Shown here: positions 51,887 through 59,620 of the stretch, in pieces | Layout: each line of letters starts with the position of its first letter | Numbering within the stretch: the stretch's first letter is position 1 | DNA from: Pedobacter sp. N36a | GTDB lineage: Bacteria > Bacteroidota > Bacteroidia > Sphingobacteriales > Sphingobacteriaceae | Length of the DNA: 64,000 nt | NCBI RefSeq assembly: GCF_014472395.1 | Contig: NZ_JACSZW010000006.1 | Coordinates: 368,817-432,816, forward strand | Reading direction: 5' to 3' | The notes under the pieces: generated by a model | Databases searched by the model: none | What the model saw: the letters and a program-made list of their open reading frames with translations, nothing else | Told to the model about the DNA's origin: nothing | Program-made: the position numbers and the translations under genes

Positions 51887-52159
51887 TCATTTGAAGGGTT
51901 TTTGTTGGAATTTTTTAAACAGGCAATATTGATAATATTTGGTTCCGCAAGTTGGTAGAATTGACAAATGAGCGAGATTAGTTTTTGCAGGAAGATGAGC
52001 AAGTACCTGCTTCTCAAATTGGGGCCAGTTGCCGCCAGAAATGATCGCTGCTTGTGCCACTTGCAGCAAGTCATTTAAGAGTACCGACATTTCTGGGTCG
52101 ATGGCCGCCTTGCTTTCCGCTAAAGTGCCGTCAAGGTCAAATATGATGAGCTTTTTCAT
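51887..52159 (-). pseudogene. Truncated HAD-IIB-type sugar phosphatase
   Basis: The first 78 residues match HAD-superfamily phosphomannomutase/sucrose-phosphatase-like proteins: LIIFDLDGTLAESKAAID (nucleophile Asp motif), AAIISGGNWPQF (motif II) and LPTCGTKYYQY. A normal member is about three times longer. The family match ends near 51926 and the frame stops 12 residues later. The ATG overlaps the aldolase stop by 4 bp, so it was the last gene of the HAD-aldolase operon. The Lys and distal Asp motifs are lost. Confidence 0.82.
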
Positions 52160-53184
52160 AATGCTCCAAGAGCATTTTCCATTCCATGATGATACGCTGC
52201 TCTGCGTGCGGCACTGTTACAGGCTGCACGATGGGCCAATGCTTTTTGTGCCCTGGCCACATTTTCATCCTCACCTTTCCAGATTTCCAATGCCGGTTGC
52301 TGGATCGCCCGCGAAAAAGAAAAAGTTAAAGGCCATGGCATTTGCGATCCATACCTGAGCTGCATCATGTTCAGCCGCTCAGAAGCAAGGACAGGAGGTT
52401 GCCCCCCAGATAGAAATGCAACCCCGGCAACAGCCGCAGGAACTACTTTAAGAAAAGTTGAAACGGTTTGCTGAGCGATCGTTTCTGTATCACTTTGTGC
52501 TGAACAAGCCAGACCAGGTAATACCATATTGGGTTTTAAAATCATGCCTTCCAGAAAAACTTTCTGTTCATACAAGGCATTAAATACCTCTTTTAAAACA
52601 TCTTGTGTGACCGCTGCACATCTTTCCAGCGTATGGTCTCCATCCATCAAAACTTCGGGCTCCACAATAGGTACTATTCCGGCCTCCTGACAAAGTACGG
52701 CATAACGGGCAAGGGTATAAGCATTGGCTGCAATACAGGCTTTTGTAGGAATATCCATGTCGATATGAATCACCGCACGCCATTTGGCGAAACGTAAGCC
52801 CATCTGATCATAATCTGTCAGGCGAATACTTAAACCGTCCAGTCCCTCAGTGATCGTTTCTCCAGAAAAGAATGGTACGATTCCCTGGTCTACTTTTATC
52901 CCCGGAATAATCCCTTTTTGTTTCAGAATGGCCAGAAAAGATTGGCCGTCATCTGTCTTTTGATGAATCGTTTCTTCAAAAAGTATAGCTCCGCTGATGC
53001 TTTCTTCCAATTGTGGAGTAGTCACGATGAGTTGGCGGTATTTCCGACGGTATTCTTCCGTTTGAGGTATGTTTAAAGCCTTAAATCGTTTGTCGCAGGT
53101 ACCTGTACTTTCGTCCATGGCCAGCAATCCTTTATCATCTCTCATGAGCCTTTCGGCTATGTTTTTAAGTTCTTGGGTGTTCAT
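52156..53184 (-). CDS. Class I fructose-bisphosphate aldolase
   Basis: The protein is 342 aa. Class I motifs are KGLLAMDESTGTCDKRFK at the N-terminus, GIIPGIKVDQG, VPIVEPEVLMDG, and EGMILKPNMVLPG with the Schiff-base Lys. VAGVAFLSGGQ binds the phosphate. It cleaves fructose 1,6-bisphosphate to DHAP and GAP in glycolysis or gluconeogenesis. It overlaps HAD genes on both sides by 4 bp (53181-53819 upstream, the truncated one downstream), so the three form one operon. Confidence 0.95.
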   Translation of the reverse strand: MNTQELKNIAERLMRDDKGLLAMDESTGTCDKRFKALNIPQTEEYRRKYRQLIVTTPQLEESISGAILFEETIHQKTDDGQSFLAILKQKGIIPGIKVDQGIVPFFSGETITEGLDGLSIRLTDYDQMGLRFAKWRAVIHIDMDIPTKACIAANAYTLARYAVLCQEAGIVPIVEPEVLMDGDHTLERCAAVTQDVLKEVFNALYEQKVFLEGMILKPNMVLPGLACSAQSDTETIAQQTVSTFLKVVPAAVAGVAFLSGGQPPVLASERLNMMQLRYGSQMPWPLTFSFSRAIQQPALEIWKGEDENVARAQKALAHRAACNSAARRAAYHHGMENALGAL

Positions 53185-53819
53185 GGTTTTTTATGGTTAA
53201 GGGAAGAATTAATTTCCTGGATGATCTGTTGAGTCCTGGAGACGTCCTGGTGATGAATGCTCCGGATACCGAGTTTCTGAGCAGCTTTTGTCAGCATCAG
53301 ACGGTCGTCAAAATAGATGCATTCCTCTGGTGAAACCTGTGCAATTCCCATAGCCAGATTAAAAATACCAGGATCAGGCTTACGCATCCCTACCTCGCAG
53401 GAGGAAATGAAAGCATCAAAGCAATCGTGTAGACCAAATTTCTGAATGCGGTAATTGTTGAGTTCTCTGCCTTCATTATTGATAGAGATGAGCCTGTGCC
53501 CGCAGGTCTTTTTCCATTCTTTTAACCAGGGCAGCAGTCCAGGTAACTCGACCGATTGGGCAAACATGAAGTCCTTAAAGTCTTGTTTGCTAAAAGATCT
53601 TGGGTGGTTGAAAACCACTACATCCAGGTAATCATCCAGGGTAATTTTACCCATCTCATACACATTGAAAATGAAGTCGTGGAGAACATCCATTTCTTCA
53701 TAATTTAAGTCGAAAAGCCTGGCCGCTTCTTGTCTGGATTGATGCCCCCAGCCATTGTTGAGCAAGACACCGCCGACGTCAAAAAAGAGTACTTTAATTC
53801 TGGATTCTTTCATCATCAA
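53181..53819 (-). CDS. HAD-IA family hydrolase
   Basis: The protein is 212 aa. Motif I is VLFFDVGGVLLNNG, where the second Asp of DxD is replaced by Gly as in a number of HAD-IA epoxide hydrolase N-domain-like members. Motif II is ISINNEG, motif III CEVGMRKPDPGIF and motif IV YFDDRLMLT. A helical cap lies between. The lost second Asp makes classical phosphatase activity doubtful. It is the first gene of the operon with the class I aldolase. Confidence 0.88.
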   Translation of the reverse strand: MMMKESRIKVLFFDVGGVLLNNGWGHQSRQEAARLFDLNYEEMDVLHDFIFNVYEMGKITLDDYLDVVVFNHPRSFSKQDFKDFMFAQSVELPGLLPWLKEWKKTCGHRLISINNEGRELNNYRIQKFGLHDCFDAFISSCEVGMRKPDPGIFNLAMGIAQVSPEECIYFDDRLMLTKAAQKLGIRSIHHQDVSRTQQIIQEINSSLNHKKP

Positions 53820-53930
53820 ATTTAGATGATAACAAAAAAATCAGACGTTAGTTTTCAGCCTATTGAACTCAAGCATTGACCTTTTTTGAAAGCTAGGCGG
53901 AATGGTCAGGGATATCCTGACCTCAGGGAC

Positions 53931-54287
53931 TTATTTTTTGATTTCTTTTGGCCCTAAAAATAAGAGGATCACGGCCGTGATTTTTAAGAAACCAGAAAAC
54001 AGCTGTAAGGTATAAGGGGAGCTGACGCTGATTTCTTGCGCTGGTGCCGATAGCAAAGGGAAAATGCTCAGTACAGTTACAAATAATGCTACCCATTTTA
54101 CCCAATGTTTTCCAATGAAAGCAAAGTATCCTAATGTCATGAACATTAAGGAGGTTTCTACGCCAATCGACATCGAAAAATTTGCGTCCTGTCGACTTTG
54201 AATGACTCCAATAATTACATCAACTAATATGGCCGCGAAAATTATATAGGAGGCGAATTTGAAACTCTTGTGAACCTGGTCTTCCAT
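53931..54287 (-). CDS. Four-span membrane protein, unknown function
   Basis: I start at the ATG giving MEDQVHKSFKFASYIIF (118 aa), because the longer frame would begin with TTG. Four hydrophobic segments are visible (YIIFAAILVDVIIGVI; SLMFMTLGYFAFIG; WVALFVTVLSIFPLL; LFSGFLKITAVILLFLG). No family is recognised. It is monocistronic and the flanks are repeat-rich. Confidence 0.65.
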   Translation of the reverse strand: MEDQVHKSFKFASYIIFAAILVDVIIGVIQSRQDANFSMSIGVETSLMFMTLGYFAFIGKHWVKWVALFVTVLSIFPLLSAPAQEISVSSPYTLQLFSGFLKITAVILLFLGPKEIKK

Positions 54288-54416
54288 TTGTATGTTAAAA
54301 AGCGGCAAGGTAGTATTTTAAATTCAGTGGAGCCCAAACCTAATCAGGCTTGCCGCAAAGCTGAAATCAGATTTGATCGCCATCTTTTGAAAGTTGGTAG
54401 AGACGTTGAGTACGAT

Positions 54417-54469
54417 AAAGAAAAGGGAAATTATCCGAAGATATTTCCCTAATCTAAATTAACGCTCTC
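54417..54469. repeat. Hairpin repeat, copy 2
   Basis: The block starts AAAGAAAAGGGAAAT, forms an 8-bp stem (AGGGAAAT 54424-54431 / ATTTCCCT 54443-54450) and ends ATCTAAATTAACGCTCTC, like copy 1 at 38681-38735 in the same orientation. The loop sequence differs. Confidence 0.8.
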
Positions 54470-54624
54470 GTATATAATACGCTGACAAAGGTTAGATATT
54501 GTTTTGGAGATCATTTTTTTTTAGAATGATCTTTTTTTGTTCAGGGTTTCAAATAAATGATGGTAGTTTTACGGAAAGTCAGGGGCGGAGATTACCATAA
54601 TAAAATATTAGCTTTGGTTAGCCT

Positions 54625-55407
54625 ATGTTTAAAACTATGACGATCACCCTAAAAAAATACATTCAAATTTTCTTTCTGGTAGTTGGAATGCTATCCTCAG
54701 TTTCTGTTTTTGCACAGGAAGATAACCAGCAATGGATAGAAGCCAGTCCTGCCAGTCAGGCCTATCATGCCAGCCGTTTTAAAAACACAACGCCTCCTTA
54801 TGGTTTGGCGAAAGTAAAGGCCATGATCGCAGGAATAAAATCAACTGGCGGCGATGGCGATATTTACTTTAATGTGCTGAGTTCAAAACTTTACCAAAAC
54901 CTGTCGCTTCCGGAAAAGTTCACTTATCACATGATCCACCCTGAAATCTCCAGCCAAAACTGCGATATTCCTACGCCAATTTTGGAAGAAGACTTAAAGA
55001 TTTTTGGAAATTTACCTGATCCTTTTGATGAACAAAACTGGAGTGAAAGACAGCTGAATTTTTTTATCAGCAACAGAGATACTGTACTTTCGCTCATTTC
55101 AGAATCTATCAACAGAAGTAAAAAAGTAGGCCTAAACTACAAAATTGCGATTGAGCATGTCAATGGCTGGGAAGTGATTCCGGTTTTGATCAATGTCTAT
55201 AAAACGGATCGTAAAGATCATGATATCCTGACTGTCCTGATCCAGCTCATGAAGAAAAACGACTATCAGCCTTTCATGACTTCTGCTTCTTATCTTAAAC
55301 TTTACGGTAATAATAGCACCTACACGAGTTTCATTAGTTTTAATCAGGCCAATGAAGACCTGGTGATCAATAGGGCTGAAGCCTTCTACAATGGCCGTAA
55401 AAAATAA
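54625..55407 (+). CDS. Exported protein of unknown function
   Basis: The protein is 260 aa with a signal peptide (YIQIFFLVVGMLSSVSVFAQ). The mature part is mainly helical, with SLPEKFTYHMIHPEISSQNCDIPTP, RQLNFFISNRDTVLSLI and a terminal repeat-like region. It contains no catalytic motif I recognise. It overlaps the FGE-sulfatase-fold gene by 17 bp, so the two are cotranscribed and may act together in the envelope. Confidence 0.75.
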   Translation: MFKTMTITLKKYIQIFFLVVGMLSSVSVFAQEDNQQWIEASPASQAYHASRFKNTTPPYGLAKVKAMIAGIKSTGGDGDIYFNVLSSKLYQNLSLPEKFTYHMIHPEISSQNCDIPTPILEEDLKIFGNLPDPFDEQNWSERQLNFFISNRDTVLSLISESINRSKKVGLNYKIAIEHVNGWEVIPVLINVYKTDRKDHDILTVLIQLMKKNDYQPFMTSASYLKLYGNNSTYTSFISFNQANEDLVINRAEAFYNGRKK

Positions 55408-56233
55408 TTTCATAAGGCTGCTGCTTTGTGTCATGGGCTTATCGTACCAACAAGCAGCTGCACAGTCAGACACCAGTTTTGTCCATATTCCCAAAGGGGA
55501 ATATTGGCTAGGGAGTCGCGAACATCAGCTTAATCCGCTTAGGAAAGTCAGCAGCCCTGGTTTTGATATCGCGGCTACAGAACTGACCAACCGCTTGTTT
55601 GAAAAATTTATAAAAGCTACGAATTATAAAACAGATGCAGAGCGTCTTAAAAATGCGATGGTCTTTGCACCCGGACTTGCGGAATTCCGATGGCTGAGCG
55701 ATCGTACAGCCTACTGGAGATTCCCAAATGGGACTAGCCGCGAGGGGATAGCAGATAAAATGAACCACCCGGTAACTACGATCAGCTATGCAGATGCCGA
55801 GGCTTATTGCAAATGGGCAAAAGTCAGATTACCAACACTCGATGAATGGGAAATCGCCTCAAGGGCAGGTGCTAGAACTACTTATTTCTGGGGCGAAGAT
55901 CCTAAGCAGATCAGGGAATATGCCAATATCTGGCATGGACGCGACCACCTAACCGCAGACCTTACAGATGGCTATATGTATACTGCCCCCATTGCCAGTT
56001 TTAAACCAAATGCCTTCGGTCTGTATGATATTTATGGAAATGTGTTTGAATTTTGTGAAGGAAGCCTAAAAACTGATCCCAAAAACCGGAAACTGGGCCA
56101 TGCCAGGGGAGGCTCCTGGTGGTGCAGTAACTATGCCTGCGGTTTTTTTAACTCATTAGATGTCGGTAGAAACAACCCACATACCTCTTTTAGTAATCAG
56201 GGGTTCAGGGTACTGAGAATTTCATCAAAATAA
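55391..56233 (+). CDS. SUMF1/FGE-sulfatase-fold exported protein
   Basis: The protein is 280 aa with a signal peptide ending AAAQS. FGE-sulfatase motifs are FVHIPKGEYWLGS, ELTNRLFEKFI, HPVTTISYADAEAYCKWA, VRLPTLDEWEIASRAG, FGLYDIYGNVFEFCEG, GGSWWCSN and the terminal SNQGFRVLR. True formylglycine-generating enzymes carry a Cys pair late in the domain. Here WWCSNYACGFF is near that place, but catalysis is not certain and many relatives are non-enzymatic. No sulfatase gene is nearby. Confidence 0.87.
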   Translation: MAVKNNFIRLLLCVMGLSYQQAAAQSDTSFVHIPKGEYWLGSREHQLNPLRKVSSPGFDIAATELTNRLFEKFIKATNYKTDAERLKNAMVFAPGLAEFRWLSDRTAYWRFPNGTSREGIADKMNHPVTTISYADAEAYCKWAKVRLPTLDEWEIASRAGARTTYFWGEDPKQIREYANIWHGRDHLTADLTDGYMYTAPIASFKPNAFGLYDIYGNVFEFCEGSLKTDPKNRKLGHARGGSWWCSNYACGFFNSLDVGRNNPHTSFSNQGFRVLRISSK

Positions 56234-56310
56234 TACCATTTAGAAAAATTTATATCGCTATCTGTAACCTAAGGCATACAGGTGAAGTCAAACAGCCATA
56301 CAACTTATAC

Positions 56311-57180
56311 ATGGCGCTTTCGATCACTAACCTTAGTAAACAATACAACGTACAAAAAACGGCAGTCTCCAATTTGTCTCTCCACATTAATAAAGGAGTT
56401 TTAGGCTTGTTGGGACCTAATGGTGCCGGCAAATCGACACTGATGAAGATGATTGCGACCATCAGCATTCCTTCCAGTGGAACGATCCTTTTAGAAGGGA
56501 TAGATATCGTGCAAAATCCCAACTTCATCCGTAAAGTACTGGGCTATCTGCCGCAGGATTTTGGCGTGTATCCCAACCTCAATGCTTATGAGTTTCTGGA
56601 ATATATTGCCGCAATGAAAGGGTTGGGAGGCACAGGACTTCGCCAGAGAATTGACCTGCTTTTAGAAGGAGTAAACCTGACTGCTGATGCGAAGAGACCT
56701 ATAGGTACTTATTCCGGAGGGATGAAGCAGCGGATTGGTATCGCACAAGCGCTGCTTAACGATCCTAAAGTCTTGATTTTTGATGAGCCTACAGTAGGTC
56801 TGGACCCTGAAGAGCGGATGCGTTTTCGTCAGTTGATCGCTGATTTGGCACAGGATAGCATCATCATCCTTTCCTCACATATTGTATCTGATATTGAGAG
56901 TATTGCTGATGAGGTGGCGATTATGCAGGAAGGCAAACTGATTACACATGCTCCGCAATACGAGATCATCAAACAGGCGGAGGGAAAAATATTTGAAGTA
57001 TTACTGGATAATAATGACCTGAATGCCTTTAAACATCATTATAAAGTAATTGATACCGCACGTCAGGCGGATAAGGTAAAAACACGCTATATCAGTACCG
57101 CACAGGCTGCAGCACCATTGTCTGCTCAGGTTACCGCAACCTTAGAGGATGCTTATTTGCTTTTAACCCAAACTCACTAA
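56311..57180 (+). CDS. ABC transporter ATP-binding protein
   Basis: The protein is 289 aa. Walker A is LLGPNGAGKSTLMKM, the signature YSGGMKQRIGIAQ, Walker B LIFDEPTVGLDPEE, and the H-loop LSSHIVSD. The Q-loop region is LGYLPQDFGVYPNL. It belongs to the two-gene exporter type together with the 526-aa permease encoded 4 bp downstream. The substrate is unknown. Confidence 0.95.
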   Translation: MALSITNLSKQYNVQKTAVSNLSLHINKGVLGLLGPNGAGKSTLMKMIATISIPSSGTILLEGIDIVQNPNFIRKVLGYLPQDFGVYPNLNAYEFLEYIAAMKGLGGTGLRQRIDLLLEGVNLTADAKRPIGTYSGGMKQRIGIAQALLNDPKVLIFDEPTVGLDPEERMRFRQLIADLAQDSIIILSSHIVSDIESIADEVAIMQEGKLITHAPQYEIIKQAEGKIFEVLLDNNDLNAFKHHYKVIDTARQADKVKTRYISTAQAAAPLSAQVTATLEDAYLLLTQTH

Positions 57181-57184
57181 GCGT

Positions 57185-58765
57185 ATGTCTTATATGTATC
57201 CCATCATCAAAGCGGATTACCTGCAGCGTACCCGTAGTTATTCCTTTTTGATCACACTGGCTGTAACTATTTTTATGGCCTATTCATTTATACCTGACCA
57301 GAATGCCAACTATACCACCTTAAGTGCCTCAGGGTATAAAGGTGTGTATAATTCAGCATGGGTAGGTTATGTGTCTGGTATTATGACGACTGTAATGTTA
57401 ACTTATTTTGGTTTTTTACTGGTCAATAGCGGCATTAAAAAAGACATTGATACCGAAGTAGGGCTGATCATCGCCACTACACCCATCAGTAATTTTAAAT
57501 ACCTGCTGAGCAAACAGCTGAGCAATTATCTGGTTCTGCTGACCATCGCGGGGATCACCTTTTGTGTCAGCATTATGGTGTTTTTTTATCGCGGAACTGG
57601 CTATCCTTTTATTTTAGGCAACTTTATATTTCCCTACCTATTTTTTGCGGTGCCTGCACTGTTTGTAGTAGCCGCCCTTGCAGTAACTGCTGAGGTGTTT
57701 TTGGGTAAGCGCAGTATCCTGCAGTTCATCATTTATTTTGCACTATGCGGGATCTGTATGGGCTTCATCAATAGTAAGGAGGGTGCTGAAACTGCTGGAG
57801 TTTTTGACCCATTTGGTCTCAGCCTTTTGACTAAAAGTGTGACCCAGCATATCAATACTCATTTTAATGAGCACCTCACAAAGGTGTCCTTTGGTTTTAT
57901 CTTTAGTGACCACAAAAGTGATAAGCCCTTTATCTGGGAAGGCTTGGATTGGTCAGCTTTATTTATAGGAAGTCGATTGCTGTGGATCGCTTTTGGTTTT
58001 GCATTGGTGTATTTTTCCTCCCTATTTTTTCACCGTTTTGATTTTAAACAGGCAGCCGGCACCAAAAAGAAAATAAAAGAACTATTCAGTACAGCAGCAT
58101 TGAAGCCGATGATCAAGCCTATTGGAATAAATCGGACAAGCCTGCCAGCACTTAACTTTAATTATGGCATCTATCCTTTTGTAAAAACAGAGTTCTTATT
58201 GCTGATCAGGCAAGGTAATCAATGGATGTGGCTGTTGAATGCGGGTTTATGGGTAGCGATATGTTTTGTTCCACTGCAGATCGCCTATAGCTACCTCTTG
58301 CCTATACTGCTGTTTTTACAGGTCACACGCTGGTCGGAGCTAGCCACTAAGGAGAAGAGCAACCGCGTTCATTATTTTGCTTATGCGGCTTATAAACCTT
58401 TACAGCGTATGCTGCCTGCACAGGTAATAGCGGGGGTAATTTTAGCCATAGGTCTGAGTTTGCCGGTCATTATTCGCTGTGCTTTAGCTGGTAGCGGTGA
58501 TGTGGTATTCAATATCATCAATGGACTAACGTTTATTGTGTTGTCGGCTGTAGCGCTAGGCATATTAACGGGTGGTAAAAAGTTGTTTGAGGTGTTTTTC
58601 TTCCTGCTGACCTATGCTGTATTGAACAAGGTACCTGTAACAGATTACCTGGGCAGTCTGCCTCATCAGCGTATGGAGCTGCTGATGCTGAACATATTGG
58701 GTATAAATGTGGCTTTGGCCATCATTAGCTTGATGACGAGAAGGTATCAGGCCAGACATCTTTAA
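57185..58765 (+). CDS. ABC transporter permease
   Basis: The protein is 526 aa with about twelve hydrophobic segments in two blocks (residues 20-275 and 345-520) separated by a soluble linker. The opening YPIIKADYLQRTRSYSFLITL is typical of ABC-2-type permeases. Co-oriented and 4 bp from the ATPase gene, it completes an exporter. A strong terminator follows the stop codon. Confidence 0.88.
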   Translation: MSYMYPIIKADYLQRTRSYSFLITLAVTIFMAYSFIPDQNANYTTLSASGYKGVYNSAWVGYVSGIMTTVMLTYFGFLLVNSGIKKDIDTEVGLIIATTPISNFKYLLSKQLSNYLVLLTIAGITFCVSIMVFFYRGTGYPFILGNFIFPYLFFAVPALFVVAALAVTAEVFLGKRSILQFIIYFALCGICMGFINSKEGAETAGVFDPFGLSLLTKSVTQHINTHFNEHLTKVSFGFIFSDHKSDKPFIWEGLDWSALFIGSRLLWIAFGFALVYFSSLFFHRFDFKQAAGTKKKIKELFSTAALKPMIKPIGINRTSLPALNFNYGIYPFVKTEFLLLIRQGNQWMWLLNAGLWVAICFVPLQIAYSYLLPILLFLQVTRWSELATKEKSNRVHYFAYAAYKPLQRMLPAQVIAGVILAIGLSLPVIIRCALAGSGDVVFNIINGLTFIVLSAVALGILTGGKKLFEVFFFLLTYAVLNKVPVTDYLGSLPHQRMELLMLNILGINVALAIISLMTRRYQARHL

Positions 58766-58767
58766 GA

Positions 58768-58803
58768 AAGCATGGCACTGCTATTTTGGGCAGCGCCATG
58801 CTT
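58768..58803. terminator. Terminator after the ABC exporter operon
   Basis: AAGCATGGCaCTGC pairs with GCAGcGCCATGCTT: a 14-bp stem with one mismatch and an 8-nt loop. It lies between convergent genes. Confidence 0.85.
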
Positions 58804-58812
58804 ATGGGTAAC

Positions 58813-59502
58813 TTATTTTATTTCCTGACTCAGTTCGAGCGCAGCTTCCAGGTGTTTTTTTAAAATTGGCAATTGTTTCAGTGCAAATTCCTTCAGTTCC
58901 GAATCATCAGCATTACTTCCTCTGTTATAAAGGGAAATGAGATTGCGGTTGCTTTCCACCATCATGGTCACAAAACCAAGATCTGTTTTAGGCGTGCCTC
59001 CCCACAATACATCTTTTTCCAGTACGATATTTTTCTGCGAACTTAACTTTTTCAAGTCCTTTTGAATTGCGGTAAGATCTGCAGAAACCTGGTTGGCATA
59101 GTCTTTAATTTTGTCCTTGGTTAATGTACGGGTAGCTCTATTACTTGCACTGATCTCCATTTGCTGAGCTGCAATTATCCTGCTGATCAACTCTGCGTCG
59201 GTCAATGCTTCCAGGGATAGCTGCTTCCCTCTAGCGATCATATTCGCTCTTCCAATTGCATCACTGGCGATGTTGTTTGCCGCTACCTTTGAACCAGCAG
59301 CTCTTGTCTGAGTGATTCCAGGCGTTAGCCCATCACCACTGGCATTAATGATAGACCTGGTTGGATTATTGATCGTCGGGTTAACGGTGGTAATTTTACT
59401 CCCTTTTCTTTTGCCTTCAGCAGATAAATTTCTGGAGGTAGAACAGGAATAAAGTAGACAGGAGGATAGTATTGCAATTGCGGTGATGCGAAGTGTGTTC
59501 AT
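58813..59502 (-). CDS. DUF4142-type lipoprotein
   Basis: I start at MNTLRITAIAILSS, which places a lipobox (CLLYSCS) correctly. The upstream extension lacks a signal. The protein is 229 aa. The C-terminal 150 residues match the ferritin-like four-helix DUF4142 pattern: TDAELISRIIAAQQMEISASNRATR, IKDYANQVSADLTAIQKDLKKL, MVESNRNLISLYNRG and FALKQLPILKKHLEAALEL. It is probably an envelope protein of unknown function. DUF4142 proteins are often linked to stress. Confidence 0.85.
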   Translation of the reverse strand: MNTLRITAIAILSSCLLYSCSTSRNLSAEGKRKGSKITTVNPTINNPTRSIINASGDGLTPGITQTRAAGSKVAANNIASDAIGRANMIARGKQLSLEALTDAELISRIIAAQQMEISASNRATRTLTKDKIKDYANQVSADLTAIQKDLKKLSSQKNIVLEKDVLWGGTPKTDLGFVTMMVESNRNLISLYNRGSNADDSELKEFALKQLPILKKHLEAALELSQEIK

Positions 59503-59620
59503 AGGGCCTGAATTAAAATTGTTTGGCAAATCAAAGCTATGGAAATACTACTAAGATAAGCTAAATAAAGATGTGATAACTGCGAAAATGATCCGAATCT
59601 AACCAAATAGCAGAAGCTCC

